From Campylobacter bilis (GTDB lineage Bacteria > Campylobacterota > Campylobacteria > Campylobacterales > Campylobacteraceae): a DNA stretch of 64,000 bases. Under the pieces are notes generated by a model. That model had not been told where the DNA came from and ran no database searches. It was given only the letters and a program-made list of their open reading frames with translations. The stretch spans positions 1 to 64,000 of the forward strand of contig NZ_WUED01000009.1 in NCBI RefSeq assembly GCF_016806695.1. The letters are read 5' to 3'. Positions 46,550-56,438 of this stretch are shown here, one piece after another (the stretch's first letter is position 1; each line of letters begins with the position of its first letter). The position numbers were made by a program, and so were the translations under genes.

Positions 46550-48019
46550 TTGATACACCCAGGCAATGTATTAAATTATGACTATACTATTGCAAAATAT
46601 TTTATGTTTGCAACTATATTTTTTGGTATTGTTGGTATGGCTATAGGTACTCTTATAGCTTTTCAAATGGCGTATCCTAACCTAAATTATTTAGCAGGAG
46701 AATATACTACTTTTTCAAGACTTAGACCGCTTCATACTTCAGGTGTTATTTTTGGTTTTATGCTTTCAGGGATTTGGGCAACTTGGTATTATATAGGGCA
46801 GCGTGTACTTAAAGTGAGTATGGCTGAATCAAGATTTTTAATGTTTATAGGCAAATTACATTTTTGGCTTTATATGTTTACTATGGTTTTGGCTATTATA
46901 TCCTTATTTATGGGTATAACTACATCTAAAGAGTATGCTGAACTTGAATGGCCTTTAGATATTCTTGTTGTTATTGTTTGGGTTTTATGGGGTGTAAGTA
47001 TTTTTGGACTTATTGGAATCCGCCGTGAAAAAACCCTTTATATTTCTCTTTGGTATTATATAGCTACATTTTTGGGTATTTCTATGTTGTATCTTTTTAA
47101 TAATATGGAGGTGCCGACTTATTTTGTTGCGCGAATGGGGAATTGGTGGCATAGTGTATCAATGTATGCAGGAACTAATGATGCTTTAGTGCAATGGTGG
47201 TATGGGCATAATGCTGTTGCTTTTATATTTACTGTAGGTATTATTGCACAAATTTATTATTTTTTACCAAAAGAGAGCGGTCAGCCTATTTTTTCTTATA
47301 AGCTTTCTTTATTTGCGTTTTGGAGCTTGATGTTTGTTTATCTTTGGGCAGGAGGACATCATTTGATTTATTCTACCGTGCCTGATTGGATGCAGACTAT
47401 GGGCTCTGTTTTTTCTATAGTCTTGATTTTGCCTTCTTGGGGATCAGCTATTAATATCTTGCTTACTATGAAGGGTGAGTGGGGTCAACTTCGTGAGAGT
47501 CCTTTGATTAAATTCATGATTTTAGCATCAACTTTTTACATGTTTTCAACGCTTGAAGGACCGATTCTTTCGATTAAATCCGTTAATGCTTTAGCACATT
47601 TTACAGATTGGATTCCTGGGCATGTTCATGATGGAACACTTGGTTGGGTAGGATTTATGACTATGGCAGCACTTTATCATATGACTCCTAGGGTTTTTAA
47701 AAGAGAGCTTTATAGTAAATCTTTAATGGAAATTCAATTTTGGATTCAAACCACAGGTATAGTTTTGTATTTTGCTTCTATGTGGATTGCAGGTATTACT
47801 CAAGGTATGATGTGGAGAGCAACAGATCAGTATGGTAATTTATTATATAGTTTTATTGATACTGTTGTAGCTATTGTTCCTTATTATTGGATTAGAGCGA
47901 TTGGTGGATTGATGTATCTTATTGGTTTTTTTATGTTTGCTTATAATATTTATAAATCAATTGCTTGCGGAAAAGTGCTTACTAAAGAACCAAAAAGCGC
48001 TTCACCTATGGCAGCATAA
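46550..48019 (+). CDS. ccoN: cbb3 cytochrome oxidase subunit I
   Basis: The catalytic haem-copper subunit of the high-affinity terminal oxidase. 489 residues, about 12 helices. Haem and copper ligands: RPLHTSG, WWYGHNAVAF, GGHHLIY and DWIPGHVHDGTLG. The start is TTG with AAGGAG upstream. First gene of ccoNOQP. It is the main route of aerobic respiration in microaerophiles such as Campylobacter. Confidence 0.96.
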   Translation: MIHPGNVLNYDYTIAKYFMFATIFFGIVGMAIGTLIAFQMAYPNLNYLAGEYTTFSRLRPLHTSGVIFGFMLSGIWATWYYIGQRVLKVSMAESRFLMFIGKLHFWLYMFTMVLAIISLFMGITTSKEYAELEWPLDILVVIVWVLWGVSIFGLIGIRREKTLYISLWYYIATFLGISMLYLFNNMEVPTYFVARMGNWWHSVSMYAGTNDALVQWWYGHNAVAFIFTVGIIAQIYYFLPKESGQPIFSYKLSLFAFWSLMFVYLWAGGHHLIYSTVPDWMQTMGSVFSIVLILPSWGSAINILLTMKGEWGQLRESPLIKFMILASTFYMFSTLEGPILSIKSVNALAHFTDWIPGHVHDGTLGWVGFMTMAALYHMTPRVFKRELYSKSLMEIQFWIQTTGIVLYFASMWIAGITQGMMWRATDQYGNLLYSFIDTVVAIVPYYWIRAIGGLMYLIGFFMFAYNIYKSIACGKVLTKEPKSASPMAA

Positions 48020-48030
48020 AAGGAGAAAAT

Positions 48031-48696
48031 ATGTTTAGTTGGTTAGAAAAAAATCCATTCTTTTTTGCTGTAGTTGTTTTTATTGTGATTGCTTATGCTG
48101 GTATTGTCGAAGTTTTGCCTAATTTTGCTGAAAATGCAAGACCAATCGAAGGCAAAAAGCCTTATACAGTTTTACAGCTTGCAGGACGTGCAATATATAT
48201 TAAAGATAGTTGTAATGCTTGTCATTCTCAGCTTATCCGTCCTTTTAAATCCGAAACAGATCGTTATGGGATGTATTCTGTAAGTGGTGAATTTGCTTAT
48301 GATAGACCTTTTCTTTGGGGTTCGAAAAGAACAGGACCTGATCTTGCTCGTGTAGGAAATTATAGAACAACTGATTGGCATGAGTATCATATGTGGGAAC
48401 CTACTTCTGTTGTTCCAGATTCTATTATGCCTTCTTATAAGCATATGTTTAGAAAAAATGCAGATATAGAAACTGCTTATGCAGAAGCTTTAACTGTAAA
48501 GAAAGTTTTTAATGTGCCTTATGATACTGAAGATGGGACAAAACTTGGAACTTGGGAAGATGCACAAGCTGAAGTTAAAGCCGAAGCTCAAGCTATAATT
48601 GATCAAATGAAAAGTCAAGAAGTTAAAGATGCTTTTGCTAAAGGAGAGATCAAGCAAATTGTTGCTTTGATAGCTTATTTAAATAGTTTAAAGTAA
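48031..48696 (+). CDS. ccoO: cbb3 cytochrome oxidase subunit II
   Basis: A monohaem c-type cytochrome subunit. One N-terminal membrane anchor, the haem motif CNACH (SCNACHSQLIRP), and a Met ligand probably in DSIMPSYKHMF. 221 residues. AAGGAG precedes the ATG. Confidence 0.95.
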   Translation: MFSWLEKNPFFFAVVVFIVIAYAGIVEVLPNFAENARPIEGKKPYTVLQLAGRAIYIKDSCNACHSQLIRPFKSETDRYGMYSVSGEFAYDRPFLWGSKRTGPDLARVGNYRTTDWHEYHMWEPTSVVPDSIMPSYKHMFRKNADIETAYAEALTVKKVFNVPYDTEDGTKLGTWEDAQAEVKAEAQAIIDQMKSQEVKDAFAKGEIKQIVALIAYLNSLK

Positions 48697-48697
48697 G

Positions 48698-48964
48698 ATG
48701 ATGGAAAATTTATCAATAGTTTTTGAGGTGGTTAAAAATTTAATCACATTAAATTTAGCAAAAGTTCAAAGACATGAGTGGGAGATTTTTCAAGGTTATG
48801 GATTTTTCGCACTTGTGGTGTTTTTGTCTTTGGGATTGTATTGTTATTGGTATCATTTATATAGATCTGAGAAAAAGGGTGAGAGAAATTATGAAAAATA
48901 CGCTGATCTTGTTTTAAAAGATGATATTGATGATAGTGTATTAGAAAGTAAAAGGAGTGCTTAA
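48698..48964 (+). CDS. ccoQ: cbb3 cytochrome oxidase small subunit
   Basis: 88 residues with one membrane helix (about residues 30-50), followed by the typical short, charged cytoplasmic tail that starts YHLYRSEKKGERNYEKY. It begins one base after ccoO and its last base overlaps the ccoP ATG. Confidence 0.88.
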   Translation: MMENLSIVFEVVKNLITLNLAKVQRHEWEIFQGYGFFALVVFLSLGLYCYWYHLYRSEKKGERNYEKYADLVLKDDIDDSVLESKRSA

Positions 48965-49827
48965 TGCAATGGTTAAATTTGGAAGATAATGTTAATCTTT
49001 TATCTTTGATTGGAGCTATTCTTATCATTTTAATCACTCTTGTTATTGTGAGTAGAATGTTTAAGGAAATGAAAGAAAAAAAAGAAAAATCAGAGCTTAG
49101 TGATCACAGTTGGGATGGGATAGAAGAGTATAAAAATCCTATTCCTACTGGTTGGGCAATAGTATTTTTATTAACTATCATTTGGGTTATTTGGTATTTT
49201 TTATGGGGCTATCCTTTAAATTCTTTTTCAAGTATAGGTCAATATAATGAAGAAGTAGCAGTTCATGATGCTAAGTTTAAAGAAAAATTTAAAGACTTAT
49301 CTGTAGAAGATAAAATAGTAATGGGACAAAATATTTTTTTGGTTCAATGTTCAGTTTGTCATGGGATTACAGGTGATGGTATCAATGGAAAAGCTCAAAA
49401 TTTAAATCTTTGGGGGAGTGAAGAAGGCTTAGTTGAAGTGATTAAGAAAGGTTCTAAGGGCATGAATTTTCCAGGTGGAGAGATGCCTGGTGCTTCTGAT
49501 TTAGGCATAGCTGAAGAAGATATTCTTGCTATTGCAGCTTATGTAGCTAAAGAGCTTTCAGCTATTAAAAAAACTGCAAATGAAGATTTAGTAGCTAGAG
49601 GTAAACAAGCTTATGGAGCTTGTGCGGCTTGCCATGGCGAAGATGGGAAAGGTCAAGATGGATTATTTCCTGATCTTACAAAATATGGATCTGCAGCTTT
49701 TGTAGTGGATGTTTTACATAGTGGTAAAGCAGGTTTTATAGGAACTATGCCAAGTTTTTCGGGACTTAATGATATTCAAAAAGAAGCTGTTGGCGAATAT
49801 GTAATTTCTCTTTCAAGAGGTGAGTGA
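48964..49827 (+). CDS. ccoP: cbb3 cytochrome oxidase subunit III, dihaem
   Basis: A dihaem cytochrome c that brings electrons to CcoN. Two N-terminal membrane helices, then haem motifs CSVCH (VQCSVCHGITGDG) and CAACH (GACAACHGEDGKG). 287 residues. The stop overlaps the next start. Confidence 0.95.
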   Translation: MQWLNLEDNVNLLSLIGAILIILITLVIVSRMFKEMKEKKEKSELSDHSWDGIEEYKNPIPTGWAIVFLLTIIWVIWYFLWGYPLNSFSSIGQYNEEVAVHDAKFKEKFKDLSVEDKIVMGQNIFLVQCSVCHGITGDGINGKAQNLNLWGSEEGLVEVIKKGSKGMNFPGGEMPGASDLGIAEEDILAIAAYVAKELSAIKKTANEDLVARGKQAYGACAACHGEDGKGQDGLFPDLTKYGSAAFVVDVLHSGKAGFIGTMPSFSGLNDIQKEAVGEYVISLSRGE

Positions 49828-50039
49828 TGCAAAATGCAAATAGAAGTGTATTCTCAGGTGTTATGGGTATGTTAATCGTTACAATTTTATTGCTTGCGAT
49901 TTTAGTTGGATTAACCATTTGGGGGGTGAAATCTCAGCAAGAGGTAATGCAAAAACCTTATAGTCTTAAAAATATACAAAATGTAAAGATGTTTGGTTCA
50001 AAAGAGCAAGATTATAAAAGTATAAAGGAAGCACAATGA
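49827..50039 (+). CDS. DUF4006 small membrane protein of the cbb3 operon
   Basis: 70 residues with one strong membrane helix (about 10-32), DUF4006 family, corresponding to Cj1486c. ATG 49827 overlaps the ccoP stop; GTG at 49824 is an alternative. It is always near cbb3 genes in Campylobacterota, so I infer a role in oxidase assembly. Confidence 0.82.
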   Translation: MQNANRSVFSGVMGMLIVTILLLAILVGLTIWGVKSQQEVMQKPYSLKNIQNVKMFGSKEQDYKSIKEAQ

Positions 50040-50137
50040 ATAAGGCTTTAGAATATTTAATCATTATTGGCTTGGTCACTACTGCTGCAATTACTGCTTG
50101 GTCAGTTTTAACTGTAAATCATCTTCATATAGGATGA
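50036..50137 (+). CDS. 33-residue membrane protein in the cbb3 operon
   Basis: A short ORF beginning MNKALEYLIIIGLV and ending VNHLHIG. It overlaps the previous stop and the next start by ATGA, so it sits inside a tightly coupled chain of genes. One helix fills most of it. Possibly the equivalent of Cj1485c. Position and overlaps are the main support; the function is unknown. Confidence 0.7.
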   Translation: MNKALEYLIIIGLVTTAAITAWSVLTVNHLHIG

Positions 50138-50733
50138 AAGCAAGTTCTCAAGGTGGCTTTTTAGCCATCTTTTTATTTTTTTTATTATCTTCTAAAATTT
50201 TTGCTTTTGATGCTGTACTTGTTAATGAAAACATTTTAAATCAAAAAGTCATCCATGAAATCAATCTTATAGGAAAAGAGCTTTATGAAAAAAGTGGTGT
50301 TTTTGTAGGTGTTGCATTAGGGGATAAAACTGATATTGAAACTTTATTGAATGTGCAAAAAGAACTTCCTAGATCCTATATTTTGCTTGTTTTATCTAAA
50401 AATTCTCATAAAGTAGATATTGTAGGTTCTAAAGGTGCTTTAGCTTTAATTGATAAAGAAGCTGTGCTTAATCCTTATCCTGGTATAGGTTCTATCTTGC
50501 CTATATTGGCTACAAATAAAGGGGATATTTACAATGCTGCTATATTAAATGGCTATGCTGATATAGTAGAGCGTGTAGCAAAATCTAAAGCCATACAATT
50601 AAAACATTCTATAGGTAATGCAAATCGTGATACTATAAATATTTTAAGAATACTTATCTATGGATTTATTTGCTTTGCATTGTTATACTATGTTCAAAGA
50701 AGAATGAAGGGGAAAAAGCATGACAAAAGTTAA
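50134..50733 (+). CDS. TPM-like secreted protein, cbb3 operon
   Basis: 199 residues. N-terminal signal peptide (FLAIFLFFLLSSKIFAF), a TPM-like periplasmic domain, a C-terminal membrane helix (INILRILIYGFICFALLYYV) and a basic tail. I choose ATG 50134, which overlaps the stop of the preceding small ORF; a longer in-frame reading from 50098 overlaps that gene. A terminator-like hairpin lies inside its first codons. TPM proteins are linked to membrane-complex repair or assembly. The role here is inferred from location. Confidence 0.72.
   Translation: MKASSQGGFLAIFLFFLLSSKIFAFDAVLVNENILNQKVIHEINLIGKELYEKSGVFVGVALGDKTDIETLLNVQKELPRSYILLVLSKNSHKVDIVGSKGALALIDKEAVLNPYPGIGSILPILATNKGDIYNAAILNGYADIVERVAKSKAIQLKHSIGNANRDTINILRILIYGFICFALLYYVQRRMKGKKHDKS
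50150..50185 (+). terminator. Terminator-like hairpin inside the start of the TPM-like gene
   Basis: An 8-bp stem (AAGGTGGC at 50150-50157, GCCATCTT at 50164-50171, one G-U pair) with a 6-base loop and a long T-rich tract after it. It begins 14 bases after the start codon at 50134-50136. It has the form of an intrinsic terminator and could reduce transcription of the downstream assembly genes relative to ccoNOQP. Confidence 0.5.
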
Positions 50734-51241
50734 AAAAAGTTTTTGGCCTTATGGTATTTTACTTTCACTTTTGGCTATTATTATTGCTTGTATTGTGACT
50801 ATTTTTATTGCGAGCCATCATCCTGTATATGAGGATGATTTTTATTTTGATTCTTATCAAAATGTTGAAAATAATTATAATGCTATACAAAAACAACAAG
50901 CCAATTTTGACAGCTTGTTTAAGTTGAATTTCCAAAATGATAAAATTATCCTTATAGGCGAAAGACAAATTTTTGGTTACGAAGTGGATAAAAATGCTTA
51001 TGTGGCAAATTTTGAAATTTTTGCATTAAAAAATTCAAATCCTGATGATTTAAAAGTCCAAATCCTTCTTACAAGACCTTTTACTAAAGATTTTGACCAA
51101 AATTTACAAGGTCAAATCAAAAATGGGATTTTAAGCATAGCTTTGCCTCAATTAGAACAAGGCAGGTGGGAGCTTAAGTTAAAAATCACTGCAGATGAAG
51201 AAGCAATAGGATTTTTTACCTATGAATTAAATGCTAAATGA
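50720..51241 (+). CDS. FixH-like cbb3 oxidase assembly protein
   Basis: 173 residues with one N-terminal membrane helix (WPYGILLSLLAIIIACIVTI) and a periplasmic beta domain ending in QLEQGRWELKLKITADEE, the FixH/CcoG-partner type found next to cbb3 genes. FixH proteins assist copper delivery to CcoN. It corresponds to Cj1483c and overlaps the previous gene by 14 bases and addB by 4. Confidence 0.72.
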   Translation: MTKVKKSFWPYGILLSLLAIIIACIVTIFIASHHPVYEDDFYFDSYQNVENNYNAIQKQQANFDSLFKLNFQNDKIILIGERQIFGYEVDKNAYVANFEIFALKNSNPDDLKVQILLTRPFTKDFDQNLQGQIKNGILSIALPQLEQGRWELKLKITADEEAIGFFTYELNAK

Positions 51242-53604
51242 AATTAAGAATTTTTAGTTCTTCAAGGCAAATTAAAGAGTACTTTAATCAAAATAAATCC
51301 AATAATACTTTATTAGATAGTGCAATTAATATAAGCGAGTTTTTAGATAAGGTTTGTTTAAGCAATTTGGCTAAAGCAAGTTCTTATGAAAGCTTGCTTT
51401 TGATGCAAGAAGCTTGTTTAAAGAGTAAGGATTTAGAAAATAAATTAGGAATTTCAGCAGAATTTTTTGTTTTTTTAAAAAACAGTGAGTATCTTTTTTC
51501 TTTTTTTAAAGAATTGAGCTTAGAGAAAAAAAGCATACAAGATCTTAAAAATAATGATTATTATGCTGCTTATAATGAGCATTTAGAAATTTTAGATGAA
51601 GTGTATAATAATTATCTTGCTTTACTTGAAAAAAATTCTTTATATGATGCTTTATCTTTAGTGCAAAAATATAGCCTTAATATAGATTTTTTAGATCAAT
51701 ATGAGAGTATAATTTATAATTTAGAAGGTTTTTTAAGTAAATTCGAAGAAGATTTACTCAGTGAAATTTCTCAATTTAAAGAAGTTATTTTAAGTTTTAA
51801 GACAAGTAAATTTAATCTTGATTATCTTTTAAAGCTTGATTTTTTAAAAAAATTAAATTTGAAAGTCGATACTTATTATGAAATCAATCTTTCAAAGCAA
51901 GAAATTTTAAAAGAACAATCTTTCAAAACAAGAAATTCTCAAATTAAGCTTAAATCTTTTGAATTAAGAAGTTTACAATGTGCTTTCGTAATGGATGAAA
52001 TCTCGCATTTTGTTCGCAAAGGTTTAAAACCTGAAAATATTGTAGTTATAACTCCTGATGAGAGTTTTTGCGAACTTTTAAGACTTTTTGATACAAATCG
52101 CATGCTTAATTTTGCTTATGGGATTAGTATAAAACAAACTCTGTTTTATCAAAAGCTTCAAGCTCTTTATGAAAGTGCTAATAGTCCTTCTTTTATCTAT
52201 AAAAATCAAGAGAATTATTTTGAAGACATGCAAATGAATTTTGATTATTATAATGTGCTTTTGCACGCTTTAAAACTTGATTTTATAGAATTTAAACATA
52301 AATTTAATGAAAAATGTGATTTGGAATATTTTCAAAAATTGCTTGCTTTGTTTTTAAAAGATGAAAAACAAGAATTGATTTATTTGGTGCAAAAAGAGCT
52401 TTATTTTATTAAAGATTTATTAAAGAATCAAACCCTTAAGCTTAAAGAACTTATGCAGCTTTTTTTCATGCAAATCTCGCAACTTACTCTTAGTGATGTA
52501 GGTGGTGGAAAAGTCACAGTAATGGGTCTTTTAGAAAGCCGCGGGCTTTGTTTTGATGGTGTGGTTTTGGTAGATTTTAATGAAGAGTTTATTCCAAAAA
52601 GAAGTGTAAATGAGCTTTTTTTAAATAATCAAGTCCGTAAAAAAGCAGGGCTTATTAGTTATGATAAAAGAGAGAATTTACAAAGGTTTTATTATGAGAG
52701 TTTGATTAAAAATGCTTTAGAAGTAAGTATTTGTTTTGTGCAAAATGAAGAAAAAAGTAAATCGCGTTTTTTAGATGAGCTTGATTTTGATTTTTTTGAA
52801 CAAACTCATATTAGTCAAAAAGCTTATCTTAATGCTTTAAAACTTGATTATGAAGGTATAAAACCTGATTTAACTCCTTTAAAAGCTCCTATTTTAAAGC
52901 ACAATCCTTTTGAATCAGCACTTTCTTTTAGTCGTTTTAATCTATTAAATAAACAAAAAAGGACTTATTATTATCGTTATATTTTAAATTTGCTTGAACC
53001 TAGGGTTTTAAGCAAGGAAAATAAGGCTAAAAATCAAGGTAATTTCATCCATAAAGTGCTTGAAATTTATTATAAAGATTATAAAAATAATGATTTTGAT
53101 ATAGAGATTTTTATAAAGTTATTGGATCAAGAATACCAAAAATATAATATCAGCGAGCTTGATCTTGAAGTTTTTAAGCTAAAATTTTTGCACTTTGCTA
53201 AAAATGAAAAAGAACATTTTTCACAAGGATATCGTGTCATAAGTACTGAGCTTGAATTAAGCAAAACCTTAAAGCTTGGAGATGATGTGATTAAACTTAA
53301 GGGCACTATTGATCGCATTGATAATTCTAAGCAAGGTAATCTTATTATTGATTATAAAACCGGGACAATTTCAAGCGATTCTTATCAACTTGCTTTTTAT
53401 CAAGCCTTATATGATGAACATGCTAATGCACGTTTTTATGATTTAAAAAACATGCAAATATTTAATCAAAAGACTAAAAGTTTAGAAGAATTGAAAGAAA
53501 GATTAAAAGACTTAATTAATCAAAGTCAACAAGCAATGGAATTTGAAAATGAACAAGATCAATATTGTCCTTATAAACTCATTTATAAAAAGGAATTAAA
53601 ATGA
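51238..53604 (+). CDS. addB: AddB-like recombination nuclease subunit
   Basis: 788 residues. It forms AddAB with the next gene to process double-strand breaks for recombination. The helicase-like N-terminal part lacks a clear Walker A, as is usual in Campylobacterota AddB. The C-terminal nuclease domain (PD-(D/E)XK) is visible: KGTIDRIDNSKQGNLIIDYKTG. It overlaps addA by 4 bases. It corresponds to Cj1482c. Confidence 0.87.
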   Translation: MKLRIFSSSRQIKEYFNQNKSNNTLLDSAINISEFLDKVCLSNLAKASSYESLLLMQEACLKSKDLENKLGISAEFFVFLKNSEYLFSFFKELSLEKKSIQDLKNNDYYAAYNEHLEILDEVYNNYLALLEKNSLYDALSLVQKYSLNIDFLDQYESIIYNLEGFLSKFEEDLLSEISQFKEVILSFKTSKFNLDYLLKLDFLKKLNLKVDTYYEINLSKQEILKEQSFKTRNSQIKLKSFELRSLQCAFVMDEISHFVRKGLKPENIVVITPDESFCELLRLFDTNRMLNFAYGISIKQTLFYQKLQALYESANSPSFIYKNQENYFEDMQMNFDYYNVLLHALKLDFIEFKHKFNEKCDLEYFQKLLALFLKDEKQELIYLVQKELYFIKDLLKNQTLKLKELMQLFFMQISQLTLSDVGGGKVTVMGLLESRGLCFDGVVLVDFNEEFIPKRSVNELFLNNQVRKKAGLISYDKRENLQRFYYESLIKNALEVSICFVQNEEKSKSRFLDELDFDFFEQTHISQKAYLNALKLDYEGIKPDLTPLKAPILKHNPFESALSFSRFNLLNKQKRTYYYRYILNLLEPRVLSKENKAKNQGNFIHKVLEIYYKDYKNNDFDIEIFIKLLDQEYQKYNISELDLEVFKLKFLHFAKNEKEHFSQGYRVISTELELSKTLKLGDDVIKLKGTIDRIDNSKQGNLIIDYKTGTISSDSYQLAFYQALYDEHANARFYDLKNMQIFNQKTKSLEELKERLKDLINQSQQAMEFENEQDQYCPYKLIYKKELK

Positions 53605-56354
53605 GTGTGTTTGAGCCTTTTTTAGCTTTAGAAGCGAGTGCAGGAAGTGGAAAGACTTTTGCTTTAAGTGTGCGTTTTGTAGCACTTGTGTTAAAAGGTG
53701 CTAAGATTAATGAAATTCTAGCTTTAACTTTTTCTAAAAAAGCAGCTAATGAAATGCAAAAAAGGATTGTTGAGACCTTTTTAAATTTAGAAAAAGAAAG
53801 CAAGATGAGCGAATGTGAAGAGCTTTGTAGACTTTTAAGTTTGGATAAAAAAGAGCTGATTTATTTAAGAGATATTAAAAAAGAAGAATTTTTAAGAACC
53901 GATCTTAGAATCAATACCTTTGATGCTTTTTTTGGAAAGATTTTGCGTGTTTTTGCATTAAATTCCGGTTTAAGTAGTGATTTTGTTATGAATGAAGAAA
54001 AATTTGATATAAGAGAGATTTTTCTAAAGCTTTTAAATAAAGATGAATTAAAAGATTTGGCTTATTATGTTAATTTAATGGATGAGCAAGAGAATTTTTT
54101 TAATGAGCTTGAAAGTTTTTATCAAAATGCCTATTTTAAAATTTGCCCTAAAATTACTAATCCTTCTAAAAATGAAATCAATAAAGCTTATAGTGAGTTA
54201 AGAACTTATTGTTTGAGTTTAACCCATGTAAAGCATTATGCTAATTTATGTAAAAACTTTAAAAATGAAAATTTAGATTTAAGAGAATTTATAAAATCAA
54301 GTTTAATGGAAAAATTTGAAAGCACAAAATATTTGCAAGATTTAGAAAATCAAGATCCCTGTTTTAGTAAAAAAAGAAAGGAGCTTATAAATGCTTTAAA
54401 TTGCTATGCTATAGAACTTGAAAATTATAAAATTGCTAATTTAATGAATCTTTTAAATCATTATAATAAAGCTAAAAATATATTCCATAAAGACAATAAT
54501 ATTTTGCATTTTGATGATGTTAAAAAAAGGGTTTATGATCTTATTACTAGTGATTTTAAAGATATGATTTATTTTCGCTTAGATGGTTTTATTTCGCATT
54601 TGTTGATTGATGAATTTCAAGATACTAGCGTCATTCAATATCAGATTTTACGTCCTTTAATCGCTGAGCTTGTTTCAGGTGAAGGAGTGAAAAAAAATCG
54701 TACTTTTTTTTACGTAGGAGATAAAAAACAAAGCATTTATCGTTTTCGTCAAGGTAAAAAAGAATTATTTGATTTGCTAAAAAGAGAATTTTCTCAAATT
54801 CAAAGCGGTAGTTTAAATACAAATTATCGTTCTAAAGATCTTTTAGTTGCCTTTGTAAATGAGACTTTTAAACATAAAATTAAAGACTATAAGGAACAAT
54901 TTGCTTTAGAAAGTAAAAAAGGCGGTTTTATACGTGTTATAGAAACTAAAGAGCAAGACTTTAAAGAAATCAAAGAACAAACTTTAAAAGTCTTGCTTCA
55001 ACAAATTGATTTTTTAAGGACTAAAAATGTTTCTTATGATGATATTTGTATTTTGTGTTGGAAAAATAATGATGCAGATAGGGTTTTAGAGTGTTTAAAA
55101 GAACAAAAAATTCCTGCTTTTACTCAAAGTAATGTTTTGCTTGAAAATAAAGCTAGCGTAAAGCTTGTTTTAGAATATGCTAAATATTGTATTTTTGGGG
55201 ATGAGTTTTATTTAGTATTTTTAAAAGAGCTTTTGGGTTTTAAGCCAAGAAAAATTATGCTTGATTTTTCTAAAAATGTCATGGAAAATGTGCTTTTTTT
55301 GATAAAAGAATTAAAACTTGATTTAAATGATATAGCTTTAATCCAGTTCATAGAATATGCTAAAACTAAAGACAATTTTTTGCAACTTTTATTTGAACCT
55401 TGCATTTTGCCAATAATGAGCGAGCAAAGTAGAGGCATTAGCATCATGAGTGTGCATAAATCTAAGGGCTTAGAATTTGAACATGTAATTTTGCTTGATA
55501 ATCTTTCTAAAAATCATAGAAATGATCAAACTATTATGTTTGAATACGATATAGATCAAGGTTGGCAGCTTCACATTAAAGACAAAATCAGGCAAATGAC
55601 TAAAGAGCCTGTTTATACATCATTTATGCAAAGTATTATGCAAGCAGACCATGAAGATGATATTAATAAACTTTATGTGGCTTTTACAAGGGCTAAAGAA
55701 AGTTTGATTATTATAAAAAGAAATGAAGAACATGTTAATAAAAATTATCCTAGTTATTTTAAGGGAGAATTCTTAAATTTGGCTTCGCAAGAAAGAGGAA
55801 TTTTATGTCATAAAGAGCAAAATTTTGTTTTTAAAGAGCCTTTAATCGAGAATTTGCAGAAATTTGAAAAAATTGATCCTCAAGAGATCCAAAGCGAGGA
55901 AAAACTCGATGGTAAGGAATTATATTTTGGAAATGCTTTTCATTTTTTTATGCAAAATTTAAAACTTCCCAAAGCTGAAAATTTCCAAATACTCACTCAA
56001 AGTTGCAAGAATAAATTCAGACATTTTTTAGAAGAACATGAATTTGAAAAACTTTTTAAAAGAATTCAAATTTTGCTTAATAATCCTCAATTTCAAGCAT
56101 TGATTAAAGATAAAGAGCTTTTAAAAGAACAAGCTTTAAGTTTTAATGGAGAAATTAAACATCTAGATTTGCTTGTTTTAAGCAAAAATGAAGCCTTGGT
56201 TGTAGACTATAAAACAGGTTTGGCTATGCAAGATAAGCATAAAGAACAAGTAAGAACTTATAAAAACGCTATTAAAGAAATTCTTAAAAAAGATAAAATA
56301 AAGGCTTTTATAATCTATTGTTTGGAAAATGAAATTCAAATTTTAGAAGTATAA
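53601..56354 (+). CDS. addA: AddA helicase-nuclease
   Basis: A 917-residue UvrD/RecB-type helicase with a C-terminal nuclease. Walker A EASAGSGKTFALS is near residue 10, motif II HLLIDEFQDTS, motif III GDKKQSIYRFRQG, motif V SIMSVHKSKGLEFEHV, motif VI LYVAFTRAKESL and nuclease motif LVVDYKTG. Intact, so break repair appears kept although competence genes are lost. Confidence 0.93.
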   Translation: MSVFEPFLALEASAGSGKTFALSVRFVALVLKGAKINEILALTFSKKAANEMQKRIVETFLNLEKESKMSECEELCRLLSLDKKELIYLRDIKKEEFLRTDLRINTFDAFFGKILRVFALNSGLSSDFVMNEEKFDIREIFLKLLNKDELKDLAYYVNLMDEQENFFNELESFYQNAYFKICPKITNPSKNEINKAYSELRTYCLSLTHVKHYANLCKNFKNENLDLREFIKSSLMEKFESTKYLQDLENQDPCFSKKRKELINALNCYAIELENYKIANLMNLLNHYNKAKNIFHKDNNILHFDDVKKRVYDLITSDFKDMIYFRLDGFISHLLIDEFQDTSVIQYQILRPLIAELVSGEGVKKNRTFFYVGDKKQSIYRFRQGKKELFDLLKREFSQIQSGSLNTNYRSKDLLVAFVNETFKHKIKDYKEQFALESKKGGFIRVIETKEQDFKEIKEQTLKVLLQQIDFLRTKNVSYDDICILCWKNNDADRVLECLKEQKIPAFTQSNVLLENKASVKLVLEYAKYCIFGDEFYLVFLKELLGFKPRKIMLDFSKNVMENVLFLIKELKLDLNDIALIQFIEYAKTKDNFLQLLFEPCILPIMSEQSRGISIMSVHKSKGLEFEHVILLDNLSKNHRNDQTIMFEYDIDQGWQLHIKDKIRQMTKEPVYTSFMQSIMQADHEDDINKLYVAFTRAKESLIIIKRNEEHVNKNYPSYFKGEFLNLASQERGILCHKEQNFVFKEPLIENLQKFEKIDPQEIQSEEKLDGKELYFGNAFHFFMQNLKLPKAENFQILTQSCKNKFRHFLEEHEFEKLFKRIQILLNNPQFQALIKDKELLKEQALSFNGEIKHLDLLVLSKNEALVVDYKTGLAMQDKHKEQVRTYKNAIKEILKKDKIKAFIIYCLENEIQILEV

Positions 56355-56399
56355 ACTTTATAATTTCTTAAATTAAGTAAAAATTAATATTGTTTTTTA

Positions 56400-56405
56400 T
56401 ACAAT
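56400..56405 (+). promoter_or_regulatory. -10 element upstream of rplM
   Basis: TACAAT 33 bases before the rplM start, in the 84-base gap after addA. Confidence 0.35.
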
Positions 56406-56438
56406 CACATTTTAAATTTTTGGCAAAGGTAAGAAATT

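Noticed and set aside
48172-48444. 90-codon minus-strand ORF
   Set aside because: Shadow of ccoO, which has a haem motif and a clear ribosome-binding site.
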